44,145 bases of DNA from a virus: positions 1 to 44,145 of the IMG/VR virus record IMGVR_UViG_3300031772_000066. One strand, given 5' to 3'. Below are positions 33,829-41,228 of this stretch, piece after piece. The translations under genes and the position numbers were made by a program. The stretch's first letter is position 1; every line of letters begins with the position of its first letter. Below the pieces are notes generated by a model. The model did not search any database and was not told the origin of the DNA. It saw nothing but the letters and a program-made list of their open reading frames with translations.

Positions 33829-34092
33829 CTACAATATCTCGTATATAATCACAACCTCCCCTGATGGTGTATGTCCCCACCCTATAAACGCTATACTCAT
33901 CCCCTCCCCCACCTCATCTTCACACCCCATCACAAAGAACGCCCTCATCACCCTCTCTACATTCTCCGTCTCCACCTCCATCCACACCCATATCTTCCCA
34001 CCCTCATCTGTTGCACACACCACCTCCGATAAATTTGGTGTAGATATCTTATTCTCTCCTCTTACTAATTCATACTTCTTTATCGTTCTCAT
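33829..34092 (-). CDS. DUF7352-like small protein (87 aa)
   Basis: The sequence follows a common phage small protein: a KKYEL start, a 'P-x-L-S-E-V-V-C-A' strand, a Trp-containing strand (IWVWMEV), MGCEDE-type turn, and FIGWGHTPSGEVVIIYE at the end. Such proteins usually lie in replication operons, and their function is unknown. AAAGGA precedes the ATG. Confidence 0.7.
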   Translation of the reverse strand: MRTIKKYELVRGENKISTPNLSEVVCATDEGGKIWVWMEVETENVERVMRAFFVMGCEDEVGEGMSIAFIGWGHTPSGEVVIIYEIL

Positions 34093-34098
34093 CTCACC

Positions 34099-34248
34099 CT
34101 ATCCTTTCAACCACATCACATTCCAGTTAATTAACGCAGATAACAAATAGAAGTAACCCTTTGCTGGCTCCTTATATATAAATGATACAAGGCTAGCTCC
34201 AACAAACACTCCCACCACCATCCATTGAAAGATGTATTTACACCACAT
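34099..34248 (-). CDS. Small membrane protein (49 aa)
   Basis: This frame starts 11 nt before the methyltransferase stop, with GAGG-type sequence upstream. It has two hydrophobic stretches (about residues 9-24 and 32-41) and a C-terminal MWLKG. The segment would otherwise be a 145-nt gap in a tightly packed operon. Likely a small phage membrane peptide; function unknown. Confidence 0.6.
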   Translation of the reverse strand: MWCKYIFQWMVVGVFVGASLVSFIYKEPAKGYFYLLSALINWNVMWLKG

Positions 34249-35518
34249 CCTCTACCACCTCTTCCTCCCCTTTCTTCAACGCTTCCAACCTCAACACCCC
34301 TTGATTGCAGTATTCCTTATCTATATCACAACTCCACCCATTCCTTTTCATCTCCAATGCGCTAATCAAAGTTGAGAACGACCCTCCATACGGGTCTATC
34401 ACCAACTCTCCCGCTTGACTACTCTGCTCTATCATCTTCCTTATCATCATCCTTGGCTTCTCAGTAGGATGCACCTTCCTTTGAGGAGCCACTCTCGGCT
34501 CCAACCACACATTTGATTGACCCAACTTATTTAATGGACGTCTCCCTTTCATACAGAAGAAGAATGCCTCATAATTCGACGCATATGCATATTCACTTCC
34601 TCCCGCTCCTCCTCCCCCACTCTTATGCCAGATACAAGGAACAGGATTAACATTAAATCCCGTATCCCTCAACATCTTCAACAAATACTCATAATGTTGA
34701 ATACCAAACCAAATATACATGTGACGGTCATCCTTCAACACTCTATAACACTCTCTCACAACAATAGATATATTATTCATCACCCTCTCTACCTCATCAT
34801 CTTGTTGATACACCTTCCCCGCCCACGCATCAATAGATTTAAAGTCTTTATCCAAATTGATTGCATACTGAGGGTCAGTAAACACAAGGTCAACACTGTT
34901 CGACTTCAACTTCCTCATCTCCACCTCATTATTCCCACACACTATACACTTCGTATCTATCTCTATCTTCACCCTCTCCGCTAACTCATCCGTATACAAC
35001 CTCTCCTTCATCTTCTGAAATCTCTTCCATGCTGCATCCTTACTTGCCTCTCGTCCAATATCTGGAAACTCTTCTATCGCTCTCGCAAGTCGCAAATCAC
35101 GGCTAACAGTACCAATAGAATCACCAACACTATCAGCTGTGTCTCGTATCGACCACCCCCCACCATGTCCTTTAATTGCACTTCCATACAACTCCCTCTT
35201 TATCTTGTCTATCTCATTCTTCGCTTTAACTTCTTCTTGCCACGTAAAATCCTTCCTCTTTAAATTCTCCTCTATCTCAATCTCCCTCTTCTCAAGTTCC
35301 GTCATCTCCTTCAACTGCTTCACCTCAATCTCCGTAATCCCCAGAAGTCGATGCGCTTTTAACCTCCTCTCCCCCGCAATCAAATTCAACTCATTATCCA
35401 CCACAATTGGATGGAGTAATCCATACCTCTGAATTGAGACAGCCAACTCCTCTATCTCTCCATAATCATCCCTAAACCTCTCCGCTGCTATCTTCACCTG
35501 GTCTACTCTAACTCTCAT
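34238..35518 (-). CDS. ParB-domain DNA methyltransferase (426 aa)
   Basis: Residues about 5-90 are a ParB-N/sulfiredoxin-like domain with the ligand loop NLIAGERRLKAHRLLG. A helical, HTH-like linker (SIRDTADSVGDSIGTVSRDLRLA, about 123-145) follows. The methyltransferase has TDPQY at 214-218 (catalytic motif IV) before the AdoMet motif IDPYGGSFS at 374-382, the beta-class order of adenine-N6/cytosine-N4 enzymes. It may protect DNA from restriction, mark packaging or replication, or bind specific sites. ATG 35518 has AAGGAGAG upstream and overlaps the previous stop; ATG 35557 lies inside that gene. Confidence 0.88.
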   Translation of the reverse strand: MRVRVDQVKIAAERFRDDYGEIEELAVSIQRYGLLHPIVVDNELNLIAGERRLKAHRLLGITEIEVKQLKEMTELEKREIEIEENLKRKDFTWQEEVKAKNEIDKIKRELYGSAIKGHGGGWSIRDTADSVGDSIGTVSRDLRLARAIEEFPDIGREASKDAAWKRFQKMKERLYTDELAERVKIEIDTKCIVCGNNEVEMRKLKSNSVDLVFTDPQYAINLDKDFKSIDAWAGKVYQQDDEVERVMNNISIVVRECYRVLKDDRHMYIWFGIQHYEYLLKMLRDTGFNVNPVPCIWHKSGGGGAGGSEYAYASNYEAFFFCMKGRRPLNKLGQSNVWLEPRVAPQRKVHPTEKPRMMIRKMIEQSSQAGELVIDPYGGSFSTLISALEMKRNGWSCDIDKEYCNQGVLRLEALKKGEEEVVEDVV

Positions 35519-35883
35519 ATCTCTCCTTGTTTTAACATAAAGTTGATTGCGTTGCATTCTTCTCCAGATAGTTGGATAGAAGAAAACTCTTCTATCTCAA
35601 ACTGTTTTATATCTACTTCCACTTCCGTCTCCAAAAATGCCTCAAACTCCTTTTCAAACACCTCCGCATTTTCTGGCGTCACCGTCCACGTCTTCTTCTT
35701 CTCATCCTCTTTTCCAAACTTCTTCACCAACTCTACTCTACTCTTATTTATATCTCTCAACTCCCTCTCCACCCTATCCACATCTCTCCCCACCCAATAC
35801 GCTAATTTGATAGGTAAATCTTTACTCGCCACCTTCATTATCGCTTTTTGACTATCCCACAACTTTCTCAGTTTAACTTTCAT
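35515..35883 (-). CDS. Coiled-coil protein of unknown function (122 aa)
   Basis: TAGGAG precedes the ATG. An N-terminal KVKLRKLWDSQKAIMKVASKDLPIKLAYWVG segment (described here, residues about 2-33) and a charged helical middle part match small phage proteins of unknown role that lie beside replication genes. Its stop overlaps the methyltransferase ATG. A tRNA-like structure lies just upstream. Confidence 0.75.
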   Translation of the reverse strand: MKVKLRKLWDSQKAIMKVASKDLPIKLAYWVGRDVDRVERELRDINKSRVELVKKFGKEDEKKKTWTVTPENAEVFEKEFEAFLETEVEVDIKQFEIEEFSSIQLSGEECNAINFMLKQGEI

Positions 35884-35908
35884 ATCTTCTCCTATTTTAT
35901 TTTAGTGA

Positions 35909-35970
35909 TGGGGAAGGAAGGAGTTGAACCTTCGTCTTCTGCTACACGCAACCGACATGCGAGCTTCCCC
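35909..35970 (-). ncRNA. tRNA-like element without anticodon arm
   Basis: On the minus strand GGGGAAG (35970-35964) pairs fully with CTTCCCC (35916-35910), followed by A. A perfect T-arm GAAGG-TTCAACT-CCTTC precedes the 3' strand and holds the T-loop/B-box pattern GGTTCAACTCC. A 4-bp D-arm (CGCA/TGCG) has GG in its loop. Only 13 nt, with no stem, replace the usual anticodon arm plus variable loop of about 23 nt. The total is about 62 nt. It cannot decode as drawn. It could be a deleted tRNA, a tRNA mimic, or a processing signal. Confidence 0.6.
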
Positions 35971-35983
35971 ATTACTGAATGTT

Positions 35984-36006
35984 GTAATTTCAATTATTGA
36001 AATTAC
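35984..36006. repeat. Dispersed palindrome copy 5, perfect dyad
   Basis: Core TTCAATTATTGAA with arms GTAAT and ATTAC. This is the only copy with a perfect 11-bp dyad around the central base. It lies between the DUF669-like gene and the tRNA-like element, 100 nt before the next start codon. The TAACTTT flank follows it on the plus strand, opposite to the surrounding genes. Confidence 0.9.
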
Positions 36007-36020
36007 TAACTTTCTTACTC

Positions 36021-36434
36021 TTACAGAGCCACAATACTTTCTGTATCAATATCGCTAGCTTTCTTCGTACTCCCATCATTCTTATCCAAATACGACCTCT
36101 CCGTCACCGCCCCTTTAAACTGTCTCCCTAATAGGTTCTCACTAGTGAACTGTCCACTCCCACTAATATTCACCCCTATCTTATCCAGAAACGATTTTAG
36201 AAAGTAACGTGTCGCCTTCGTCTTATTACTAAACTGTCTCCTCACCGTCTTTCCCCCCTGTTCCCCTCCCACAATCTCAGGTCGAATGATGAACGTGAAC
36301 GCACTCCCTCCAATATCCGTCTTCTCATTCACTAACGGCACAATCTCCATCGGTGTCTTAATCGCGAATGTATATATCGCGGGTGGTACGGGTGAAAAGT
36401 CTTCAAAATCATGAAGCTGTGCATCTATCAACAT
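36021..36434 (-). CDS. DUF669-like single-stranded DNA-binding candidate (137 aa)
   Basis: AAGGAGAG precedes the ATG. The N-terminus (FSPVPPAIYTFAIKTPMEIVPLVN) and 'TKATRYFLKSFLDKIGVNIS' in the middle follow the usual pattern of DUF669-type proteins that sit with RecA-like annealing ATPases in phages and coat single-stranded DNA. The C-terminal tail has acidic residues (DIDTESIV), as in other SSBs. The nearby Sak4-like and RecB-like genes support this. Confidence 0.7.
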   Translation of the reverse strand: MLIDAQLHDFEDFSPVPPAIYTFAIKTPMEIVPLVNEKTDIGGSAFTFIIRPEIVGGEQGGKTVRRQFSNKTKATRYFLKSFLDKIGVNISGSGQFTSENLLGRQFKGAVTERSYLDKNDGSTKKASDIDTESIVAL

Positions 36435-36477
36435 TTTGTCTCTCCTTTTTACACCACTGGTTAACTACACTCACTTC

Positions 36478-36705
36478 CTATTCGTTACTTTCTTTGCCTG
36501 TCCCACCTCCTCTCTCCCTTTGTATATGTTCTTTAATCTCCTCTTGTATCGGCTTCCCACAAAAACCACAAAACTTTCCTATAATACTCACTTCATTCTC
36601 ACAATGTGGACACATCAACATACCATTTATACTCTTCTTCCCACATCTCCAACAGAACTTCTCACCACATAATACCGAACATTCTGGACAGTAGTTATTT
36701 AACAT
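36478..36705 (-). CDS. Double zinc-ribbon protein (75 aa)
   Basis: Four Cys pairs (CPEC, CWRC, CPHC, CGFC) form two consecutive zinc ribbons, followed by a charged helix. This resembles small zinc-ribbon proteins seen across bacteria. It overlaps the homing endonuclease end by 11 nt. Ribosome site is weak (GGAAAAG). Function unknown. Confidence 0.7.
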   Translation of the reverse strand: MLNNYCPECSVLCGEKFCWRCGKKSINGMLMCPHCENEVSIIGKFCGFCGKPIQEEIKEHIQRERGGGTGKESNE

Positions 36706-37156
36706 CTTTTCCAGTTACCACCTTTCCTTTAGTATTTAAACTTCTTATCTTGTTAGCAATTGTTCTACTTAAGTCACCAATTGGTTGGTTCTTCCCTTCT
36801 AACTCTCTTTGTTTAATATATTCTAACATCCAATATGCTTGTTCTTGTTTGCCTACTAAATACTTTTGTATCATTCTTAAATAAATTTCTATCTCGAAAT
36901 AGTTAGTTATCCTAACTTGATATGCATCTTTGTGGTTAGACGCAATATCTCTTTTTAGTATTTGAATAGCAGGTTGGATATTCATCTCTTTCATTAAATC
37001 CATTGTATGATAAGCAATTTTAGTGTCTGTAGAACTAACACATACATTCACACTATATCCTATTTTTTCTCTATCATATTTATGAACTTCACAAAGAGTA
37101 ATAGTTCCCTCTCCATCAATAATTCCTGCTAACCAACCTAAATCAGATTCTGTCAT
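36695..37156 (-). CDS. LAGLIDADG homing endonuclease (153 aa)
   Basis: The single motif LAGIIDGEG at residues 9-17 is the family signature, with Asp14 and Glu16 at catalytic positions. One motif in 153 aa suggests a homodimer. It overlaps the Sak4-like stop by ATGA. Its codons are more AT-rich than its neighbours, and the adjacent 3' part of the ATPase gene shares that bias. It is a free-standing mobile gene, not in an intron or intein as far as can be seen. Confidence 0.85.
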   Translation of the reverse strand: MTESDLGWLAGIIDGEGTITLCEVHKYDREKIGYSVNVCVSSTDTKIAYHTMDLMKEMNIQPAIQILKRDIASNHKDAYQVRITNYFEIEIYLRMIQKYLVGKQEQAYWMLEYIKQRELEGKNQPIGDLSRTIANKIRSLNTKGKVVTGKDVK

Positions 37157-37860
37157 ACTTTTATCTCCTTCACTTTAGACATAATCATATCAAATGCGTT
37201 TAACATCTTGCCATCTTTAGACCAATCCAAAATAGGTGGAAGACAATTTAAACGAGATTTTGCAGTGTACTTTAAGTCACCTACTGTTAGCAGACTGTAT
37301 AATGGTATTCCATCTTTCGTTCTGCTAATTTGAGTGCGAAAAACCTCATCAAACCAGAGGGGAAGTTGTGCCGGTAACTTCTTTCCCACAATCTGTGGTC
37401 TAACCATAACTTCACCTGTGATTTCGTCTTGTATCATTTGCTCATGCGCAATCACCACCAGATGCTTACTCATCTTCGTCGCCCTCATAAACAAATCTTT
37501 GAGGTCCGCAATCAACACATTCCACTCATTCATCGTCGGCATCACCCTCCTATTCGCCATCAACGCCCTATCCATACAATACTCTTCCAACGTCGTCACC
37601 GAGTCTAAAATGATGGTGTCGTATGGACAATTCTGTTCCAACTCCTTAAACTTCACCTCAAACTCCGCATACGCATTTGCTCCCTTATACGTCTCAAACT
37701 CCACATCCTTCCCTCTCTGACTCAACATCCCCTTATCGAAGTCGAAGGTAAAAGGGTGGGGGAAACAGTTTGCAAAAGTAGTTTTTCCCGTCCCACTCTT
37801 CCCATAAATGAGGACATTCAACTTCATATTAGCTGCCACAATATCTTTAGCGTTCTCCAC
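37153..37860 (-). CDS. RecA-fold ATPase, Sak4-like single-strand annealing recombinase (235 aa)
   Basis: Walker A GKSGTGKT at residues 20-27 and Walker B YDTIILDSV at 80-88 lie in a short RecA-like core, typical of phage Sak4 proteins. Together with the DUF669-like SSB and RecB-like nuclease it forms a recombination module. GTG 37860 has GGGAGG upstream and is used as start. The C-terminal third is AT-rich compared with the rest, possibly converted along with the neighbouring homing gene. Confidence 0.82.
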   Translation of the reverse strand: MENAKDIVAANMKLNVLIYGKSGTGKTTFANCFPHPFTFDFDKGMLSQRGKDVEFETYKGANAYAEFEVKFKELEQNCPYDTIILDSVTTLEEYCMDRALMANRRVMPTMNEWNVLIADLKDLFMRATKMSKHLVVIAHEQMIQDEITGEVMVRPQIVGKKLPAQLPLWFDEVFRTQISRTKDGIPLYSLLTVGDLKYTAKSRLNCLPPILDWSKDGKMLNAFDMIMSKVKEIKV

Positions 37861-38023
37861 TCTTCCTCCCTTTCAATTGTTTAATTAAACCTTCTAATAT
37901 CGCTATACCTATTCCTATATCACTCTGGATAAGGGAAGTAGTTTTTAATTCCTCTAACAATGCTATAGCTCCCTTTATCCTAAATATCGTCCAATTAGTT
38001 CTTTTAACTACTTTGCGTCCCAC
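37847..38023 (-). CDS. Small helical protein (58 aa)
   Basis: GTG 38023 is chosen because GGGGGAGG lies 8 nt before it; the longer frame to TTG 38059 has no site of its own and overlaps the lipoprotein frame. The product is basic at both ends with a helix 'IKGAIALLEELKTTSLIQ'. It overlaps both neighbours. Function unknown. Confidence 0.55.
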   Translation of the reverse strand: MGRKVVKRTNWTIFRIKGAIALLEELKTTSLIQSDIGIGIAILEGLIKQLKGRKSGER

Positions 38024-38108
38024 TATCTCCACCTCCCCCTCTTCCACACGCCACCCCAAATAGAAACATAACCACCACCACTAACGCGAGAGCTAAATCA
38101 AATGGCAT
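38004..38108 (-). CDS. Putative small lipoprotein (34 aa)
   Basis: GAGG lies 6 nt before ATG 38108, which overlaps the nuclease end. The chain reads MPFDLALALVVVVMFLFGVAC and then Gly-rich, charged residues. GVAC resembles a lipobox, so lipid attachment at Cys21 is possible. Hydrophobic h-region length is normal, but the n-region lacks a basic residue. It could be a membrane peptide instead. It overlaps the next gene by 20 nt. Confidence 0.5.
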   Translation of the reverse strand: MPFDLALALVVVVMFLFGVACGRGGGGDSGTQSS

Positions 38109-38907
38109 CTTCTACCTCTTTTTTATCTACTGTAAAATTCTGTTCTATAAACCTCTCATCTTCTCCATACACGCACAACTCCCAGTACTTACACTTCCCC
38201 CATCTGTTACATTGAGTGTAATGCTTTCGAAAATGTTTCCTCTCCACATCTCTCATTATCTCATTTGTTGTGTCACTAAATACCTCCTTCCACCCATCCA
38301 TCTCCTTCTCCAATCTAGTAGAAGGAAATCTAATAAACCTCTCCTTCGGATTCTTCGCTGTCGATATCCCATTTATAATCGCTCCATGACACCTCCCCAC
38401 AATCTCTCTACACGCCCAACAATACCCATCTATTTGAGGGCTAGGACGGTGACTACTCTCCGATAATTCAAGACGTGCTGATGTCTTGTGGTCATCCACA
38501 TATATCTGTCCTCCCCAATCCTCTATCCTATCCATTGTTCCCGCATAGATACGGTCACCTATTTCCACTCTAAACTTCACCTCCAAATGTAGTGTCTTCC
38601 CCATCTCCGTCTTATACCTCTCCACATATTGTTTGAATACCGCCTCCCCCCACTCCTTCGTCAACAAGTCCACAGTTATCAACGATGGAAGTTGACTAAA
38701 CTTCGCACTTGCTTTTTCTACATCTCCACTCCTATACCACTCTAACAACACTTCATGAAACACTCTTCCAAACTCTAGACTCAACTTCACCTCTTTCACT
38801 TTCAACTTCCTAATCCAACTATAATAGAATAGTCTCGGACACCCTTGGTAGTCAGAAATGCAACTACTATTAAACATATTCTTTTCTAAATCAAAGTTTG
38901 GTGACAT
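38098..38907 (-). CDS. RecB/Cas4-like PD-(D/E)XK nuclease with Fe-S Cys pattern (269 aa)
   Basis: GAGGAGGG precedes the ATG. Nuclease motifs are an early His (FGRVFHEVL, about 46-54), GTMDR at 123-127, DDHKT at 138-142 and Q158-x2-GY. One N-terminal Cys (16 or 23) and three C-terminal Cys at 233, 239 and 245 fit the iron-sulfur clasp of AddB/Cas4-type enzymes. It probably resects or processes DNA ends for the Sak4/SSB recombination module. Confidence 0.85.
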   Translation of the reverse strand: MSPNFDLEKNMFNSSCISDYQGCPRLFYYSWIRKLKVKEVKLSLEFGRVFHEVLLEWYRSGDVEKASAKFSQLPSLITVDLLTKEWGEAVFKQYVERYKTEMGKTLHLEVKFRVEIGDRIYAGTMDRIEDWGGQIYVDDHKTSARLELSESSHRPSPQIDGYCWACREIVGRCHGAIINGISTAKNPKERFIRFPSTRLEKEMDGWKEVFSDTTNEIMRDVERKHFRKHYTQCNRWGKCKYWELCVYGEDERFIEQNFTVDKKEVEDAI

Positions 38908-38925
38908 CTTTCCCTCCTCTTTTTC

Positions 38926-39075
38926 TTATATAACTATCAATATAAACCCAACCCCTAACCTCACCCACCTCCCAATATCAAGCAACCACTCGTGCTTGTT
39001 TCGTTCTGTCTTTAAACTCCAAAGTCCATCAATCACCATCAGTAAACCCAGTAAACATATTATTTTATCTCTCAT
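38926..39075 (-). CDS. Small two-segment membrane protein (49 aa)
   Basis: GGAGG lies 5 nt before ATG 39075, which overlaps the preceding stop (ATGA). Two hydrophobic parts flank a charged middle: IICLLGLLMVIDGLW and LGVGFILIVI at the end. Function unknown. Confidence 0.65.
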   Translation of the reverse strand: MRDKIICLLGLLMVIDGLWSLKTERNKHEWLLDIGRWVRLGVGFILIVI

Positions 39076-40061
39076 CTCTCCTCCCCCTGTGCCGAGTTAA
39101 AGGCACGACATAATTGATTGATTTTATCCCACATCAAAATTAAATTAGTATCTGTTCTTAACAAAAACTCTCTAACTTCTTTAGTAGGTTCATTTAATGG
39201 CTCAACCTTCTCTGTTTCTTGGGGTGGGAGAGGTTTGATTTCTTTTCCACAATTAAAACACTTAGTCCCTACAATATTCCCAATTTTTAAAACTGCTGAT
39301 TTATTACATTCACACACTCCCTCTGGTTTTGGTGGGAGAGGTTTGCTTTTGCCACAATAAATACAATATTCTTTTCCATAACTAACCTGTCCTGCGGTAT
39401 AAGTATGGCTACACACTCCCCCATTTTCGGGGTGGGGAAAATATTTATCATTTACTAAATACCACATACGCTCTGGAATAGTTTTATCAATTTTAATAGG
39501 AATACCTAAAAATGTGTGCTCTTTCCCTTCCTCCTTAACTTCAGGGTGGGGTTTCTTATAATGTTTATCCCAACATTCTTCGCAAACTGTGAAAGTAGTT
39601 CCGCCTTGATTCTTACTTCTCATTTTTCCGCAATCAGCACAAGGGTATATTTCTTTATCGTCTTTCCCTTCTCCCTTAACTTCAGGGTGGGGTTGATATA
39701 ATCCACATTTATTTACTATCCCCATTGTTGAGAATCGGACTGTGCAATCTCTAACAATTTTACAGATTTCACAAAGACTCTTTTGGATTGTTTCTTCCTC
39801 TTCCCCCTTAATCTGAAGTTTAGAGAGGGCGAGGGCCAAATCACTAATTCTTAGATTAGGTGGTAATCTGCCTTTGTATTGTCTTTTCAATTCTGTATAA
39901 ATTATTTTCTCTATCCCCCCCACCAAAGGTTCGGGAAAGAGGGCGAGGATTTGGTCAGAAATTCTATACCAATCTACTAATTGTAGTAATTCTTTTTTAT
40001 CAAAAAACTCTAACTTAAATTGTTCTACTAGTGTTCTTGCTATCTGCTCTCTCTTATCCAT
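39072..40061 (-). CDS. Multi-zinc-ribbon protein with PHPE repeats (329 aa)
   Basis: The N-terminal 100 residues are helical. Three or four Cys-pair sets follow: CEIC...C, CADC...CEEC, CIYC with CSH, and CEC...CFNC. They are joined by repeated linkers with PHPEVK (residues about 123, 171) and PHPENGG. The repeated linkers are visible in DNA as near-identical segments around 39530 and 39668. It starts with the repeated RBS cassette GGAGGAAAACTAA. No family is recognised, but the organisation suggests a binding hub. Base use is AT-rich and unlike most of the operon. Confidence 0.7.
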   Translation of the reverse strand: MDKREQIARTLVEQFKLEFFDKKELLQLVDWYRISDQILALFPEPLVGGIEKIIYTELKRQYKGRLPPNLRISDLALALSKLQIKGEEEETIQKSLCEICKIVRDCTVRFSTMGIVNKCGLYQPHPEVKGEGKDDKEIYPCADCGKMRSKNQGGTTFTVCEECWDKHYKKPHPEVKEEGKEHTFLGIPIKIDKTIPERMWYLVNDKYFPHPENGGVCSHTYTAGQVSYGKEYCIYCGKSKPLPPKPEGVCECNKSAVLKIGNIVGTKCFNCGKEIKPLPPQETEKVEPLNEPTKEVREFLLRTDTNLILMWDKINQLCRAFNSAQGEER

Positions 40062-40239
40062 TTAGTTTTCCTCCAATCCAAATTCTTTCAATTATGCTTT
40101 TTAGCCCGTGTTTATCTATGTAGGAAATTACATAACCTATACTAAATACAAAACACAAAAGAAACAGAACCATTAACCCTATTATTAACCACGGAAATAC
40201 TTCCCAAAACAACATTCCAAGTTTATATTTTAGTTCCAT
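40054..40239 (-). CDS. Single-pass membrane protein (61 aa)
   Basis: AGGGAGG and the cassette AAAACTAA precede the ATG. A long hydrophobic stretch (about residues 14-40) is followed by a basic C-terminus. It overlaps the next start by 8 nt. Function unknown. Confidence 0.65.
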   Translation of the reverse strand: MELKYKLGMLFWEVFPWLIIGLMVLFLLCFVFSIGYVISYIDKHGLKSIIERIWIGGKLNG

Positions 40240-40416
40240 TTAGTTTTCCTCCCTCTGTCTATTCTCTTCTTCCTGTTCTCGCTGTCTTTCTTCTTCTCTT
40301 TGTCTTTCCCGCCGTTCATAACCTTCGGGGTCTTTATCATAGAAATCCTGATTTTCTCTAATGCGACTAATAATCTCTGGTGTCATTACGCAATCTAAAA
40401 ACTTGGGTCTACTCAT
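40240..40416 (-). CDS. Small charged coiled-coil protein (58 aa)
   Basis: ATG 40416 follows the GAAAGGAAAACTAAG cassette, which decides the start. The C-terminal half is Glu/Arg/Gln repeats (REEERQREQEEENRQREE), a strongly charged helix. The frame is open upstream to ATG 40461, which overlaps the previous stop, so a 73-aa form is possible. Function unknown. Confidence 0.55.
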   Translation of the reverse strand: MSRPKFLDCVMTPEIISRIRENQDFYDKDPEGYERRERQREEERQREQEEENRQREEN

Positions 40417-40460
40417 CTTAGTTTTCCTTTCGTGGGGTTGGTTCATTACTTTTTTACTCA

Positions 40461-40742
40461 TTAAACCTCGCCTTCTTTCCAAACATACTCATTAGCAATA
40501 TCCTCAAATATCCTTGTCATTTCAAAATCTGACTTAATTGACTTCGCAAAACATAAGGTAATTCTTGGTTCCGTGGGTGCGTATAATATTTTTAAATTAC
40601 TAACATAATGTCCTGCTTCTGTAATTATGGCACTTAAAATATAAACTCCAGAATTTTCATACGGTGGTATAGTTCCACCAGTTTGAATTTGGCATTCCCT
40701 TATAGCTTTACATAAGTAATCAACTCTTTCTTTGCTTATCAT
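40461..40742 (-). CDS. Small soluble protein (93 aa)
   Basis: ATG 40742 overlaps the preceding TGA. A GTG at 40757 in the same frame is too close to AAAGG to be efficient. The N-terminal helix, a central 'GVYILSAIITEAGHYVSNLKI' region and a C-terminal helical region are seen. No family recognised. Confidence 0.6.
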   Translation of the reverse strand: MISKERVDYLCKAIRECQIQTGGTIPPYENSGVYILSAIITEAGHYVSNLKILYAPTEPRITLCFAKSIKSDFEMTRIFEDIANEYVWKEGEV

Positions 40743-40921
40743 TTTATCAACCCGCACCTTTCTATAGGAATTTTAGAATCTCCCATTTCAATTATCCATA
40801 AAGCACAGTCTTTGCCAAGACATTTAACCTTACACAAATCTTCGTTACCATCTGTGTTTTCTGTTACACCTTTAAACCTACTTCTAATTATTTCGCTCAT
40901 CATAGGACATATTTTACCCAT
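40739..40921 (-). CDS. Small Cys-rich protein (60 aa)
   Basis: AGGAG lies 6 nt before the ATG. Cys at residue 5 and a set near 30, 34, 39 and 56 (LCKVKCLGKDCALW) could hold zinc or an iron-sulfur cluster. Overlaps both neighbours by a few bases. Function unknown. Confidence 0.6.
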   Translation of the reverse strand: MGKICPMMSEIIRSRFKGVTENTDGNEDLCKVKCLGKDCALWIIEMGDSKIPIERCGLIK

Positions 40922-41228
40922 TTATTCTCCTTTCTATCTCTTGAATCACTGAGTTGAATTTGATTATTAACATAGCGTATAAAACTATTGCCTGACCTCT
41001 TTCCTTACAATCACCTTTTGGAAAATACTCATCTACTAAATCAATACCAATATTCTTTATTTCTTCTTCGCTCGGCAACATCCCCAAATAAAATTCCTTA
41101 TAGAGTGCGTCTAGTTGGGTGTGGGCAGACTTAATATCCTTCTGCTTATACTTCTCATTAGACTTTGCTTTATCGTGATACTGCCCTGCTTCATATATTC
41201 CTTCCAACACCGCTCTAACTTTATCCAT
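40914..41228 (-). CDS. Helical protein of unknown function (104 aa)
   Basis: Start overlaps the preceding stop (TAATG), and GGAGAG lies just upstream. The product is mostly helical and charged, with a hydrophobic segment near residue 80-90 (GQAIVLYAMLIIKF). No family recognised. Confidence 0.65.
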   Translation of the reverse strand: MDKVRAVLEGIYEAGQYHDKAKSNEKYKQKDIKSAHTQLDALYKEFYLGMLPSEEEIKNIGIDLVDEYFPKGDCKERGQAIVLYAMLIIKFNSVIQEIERRING

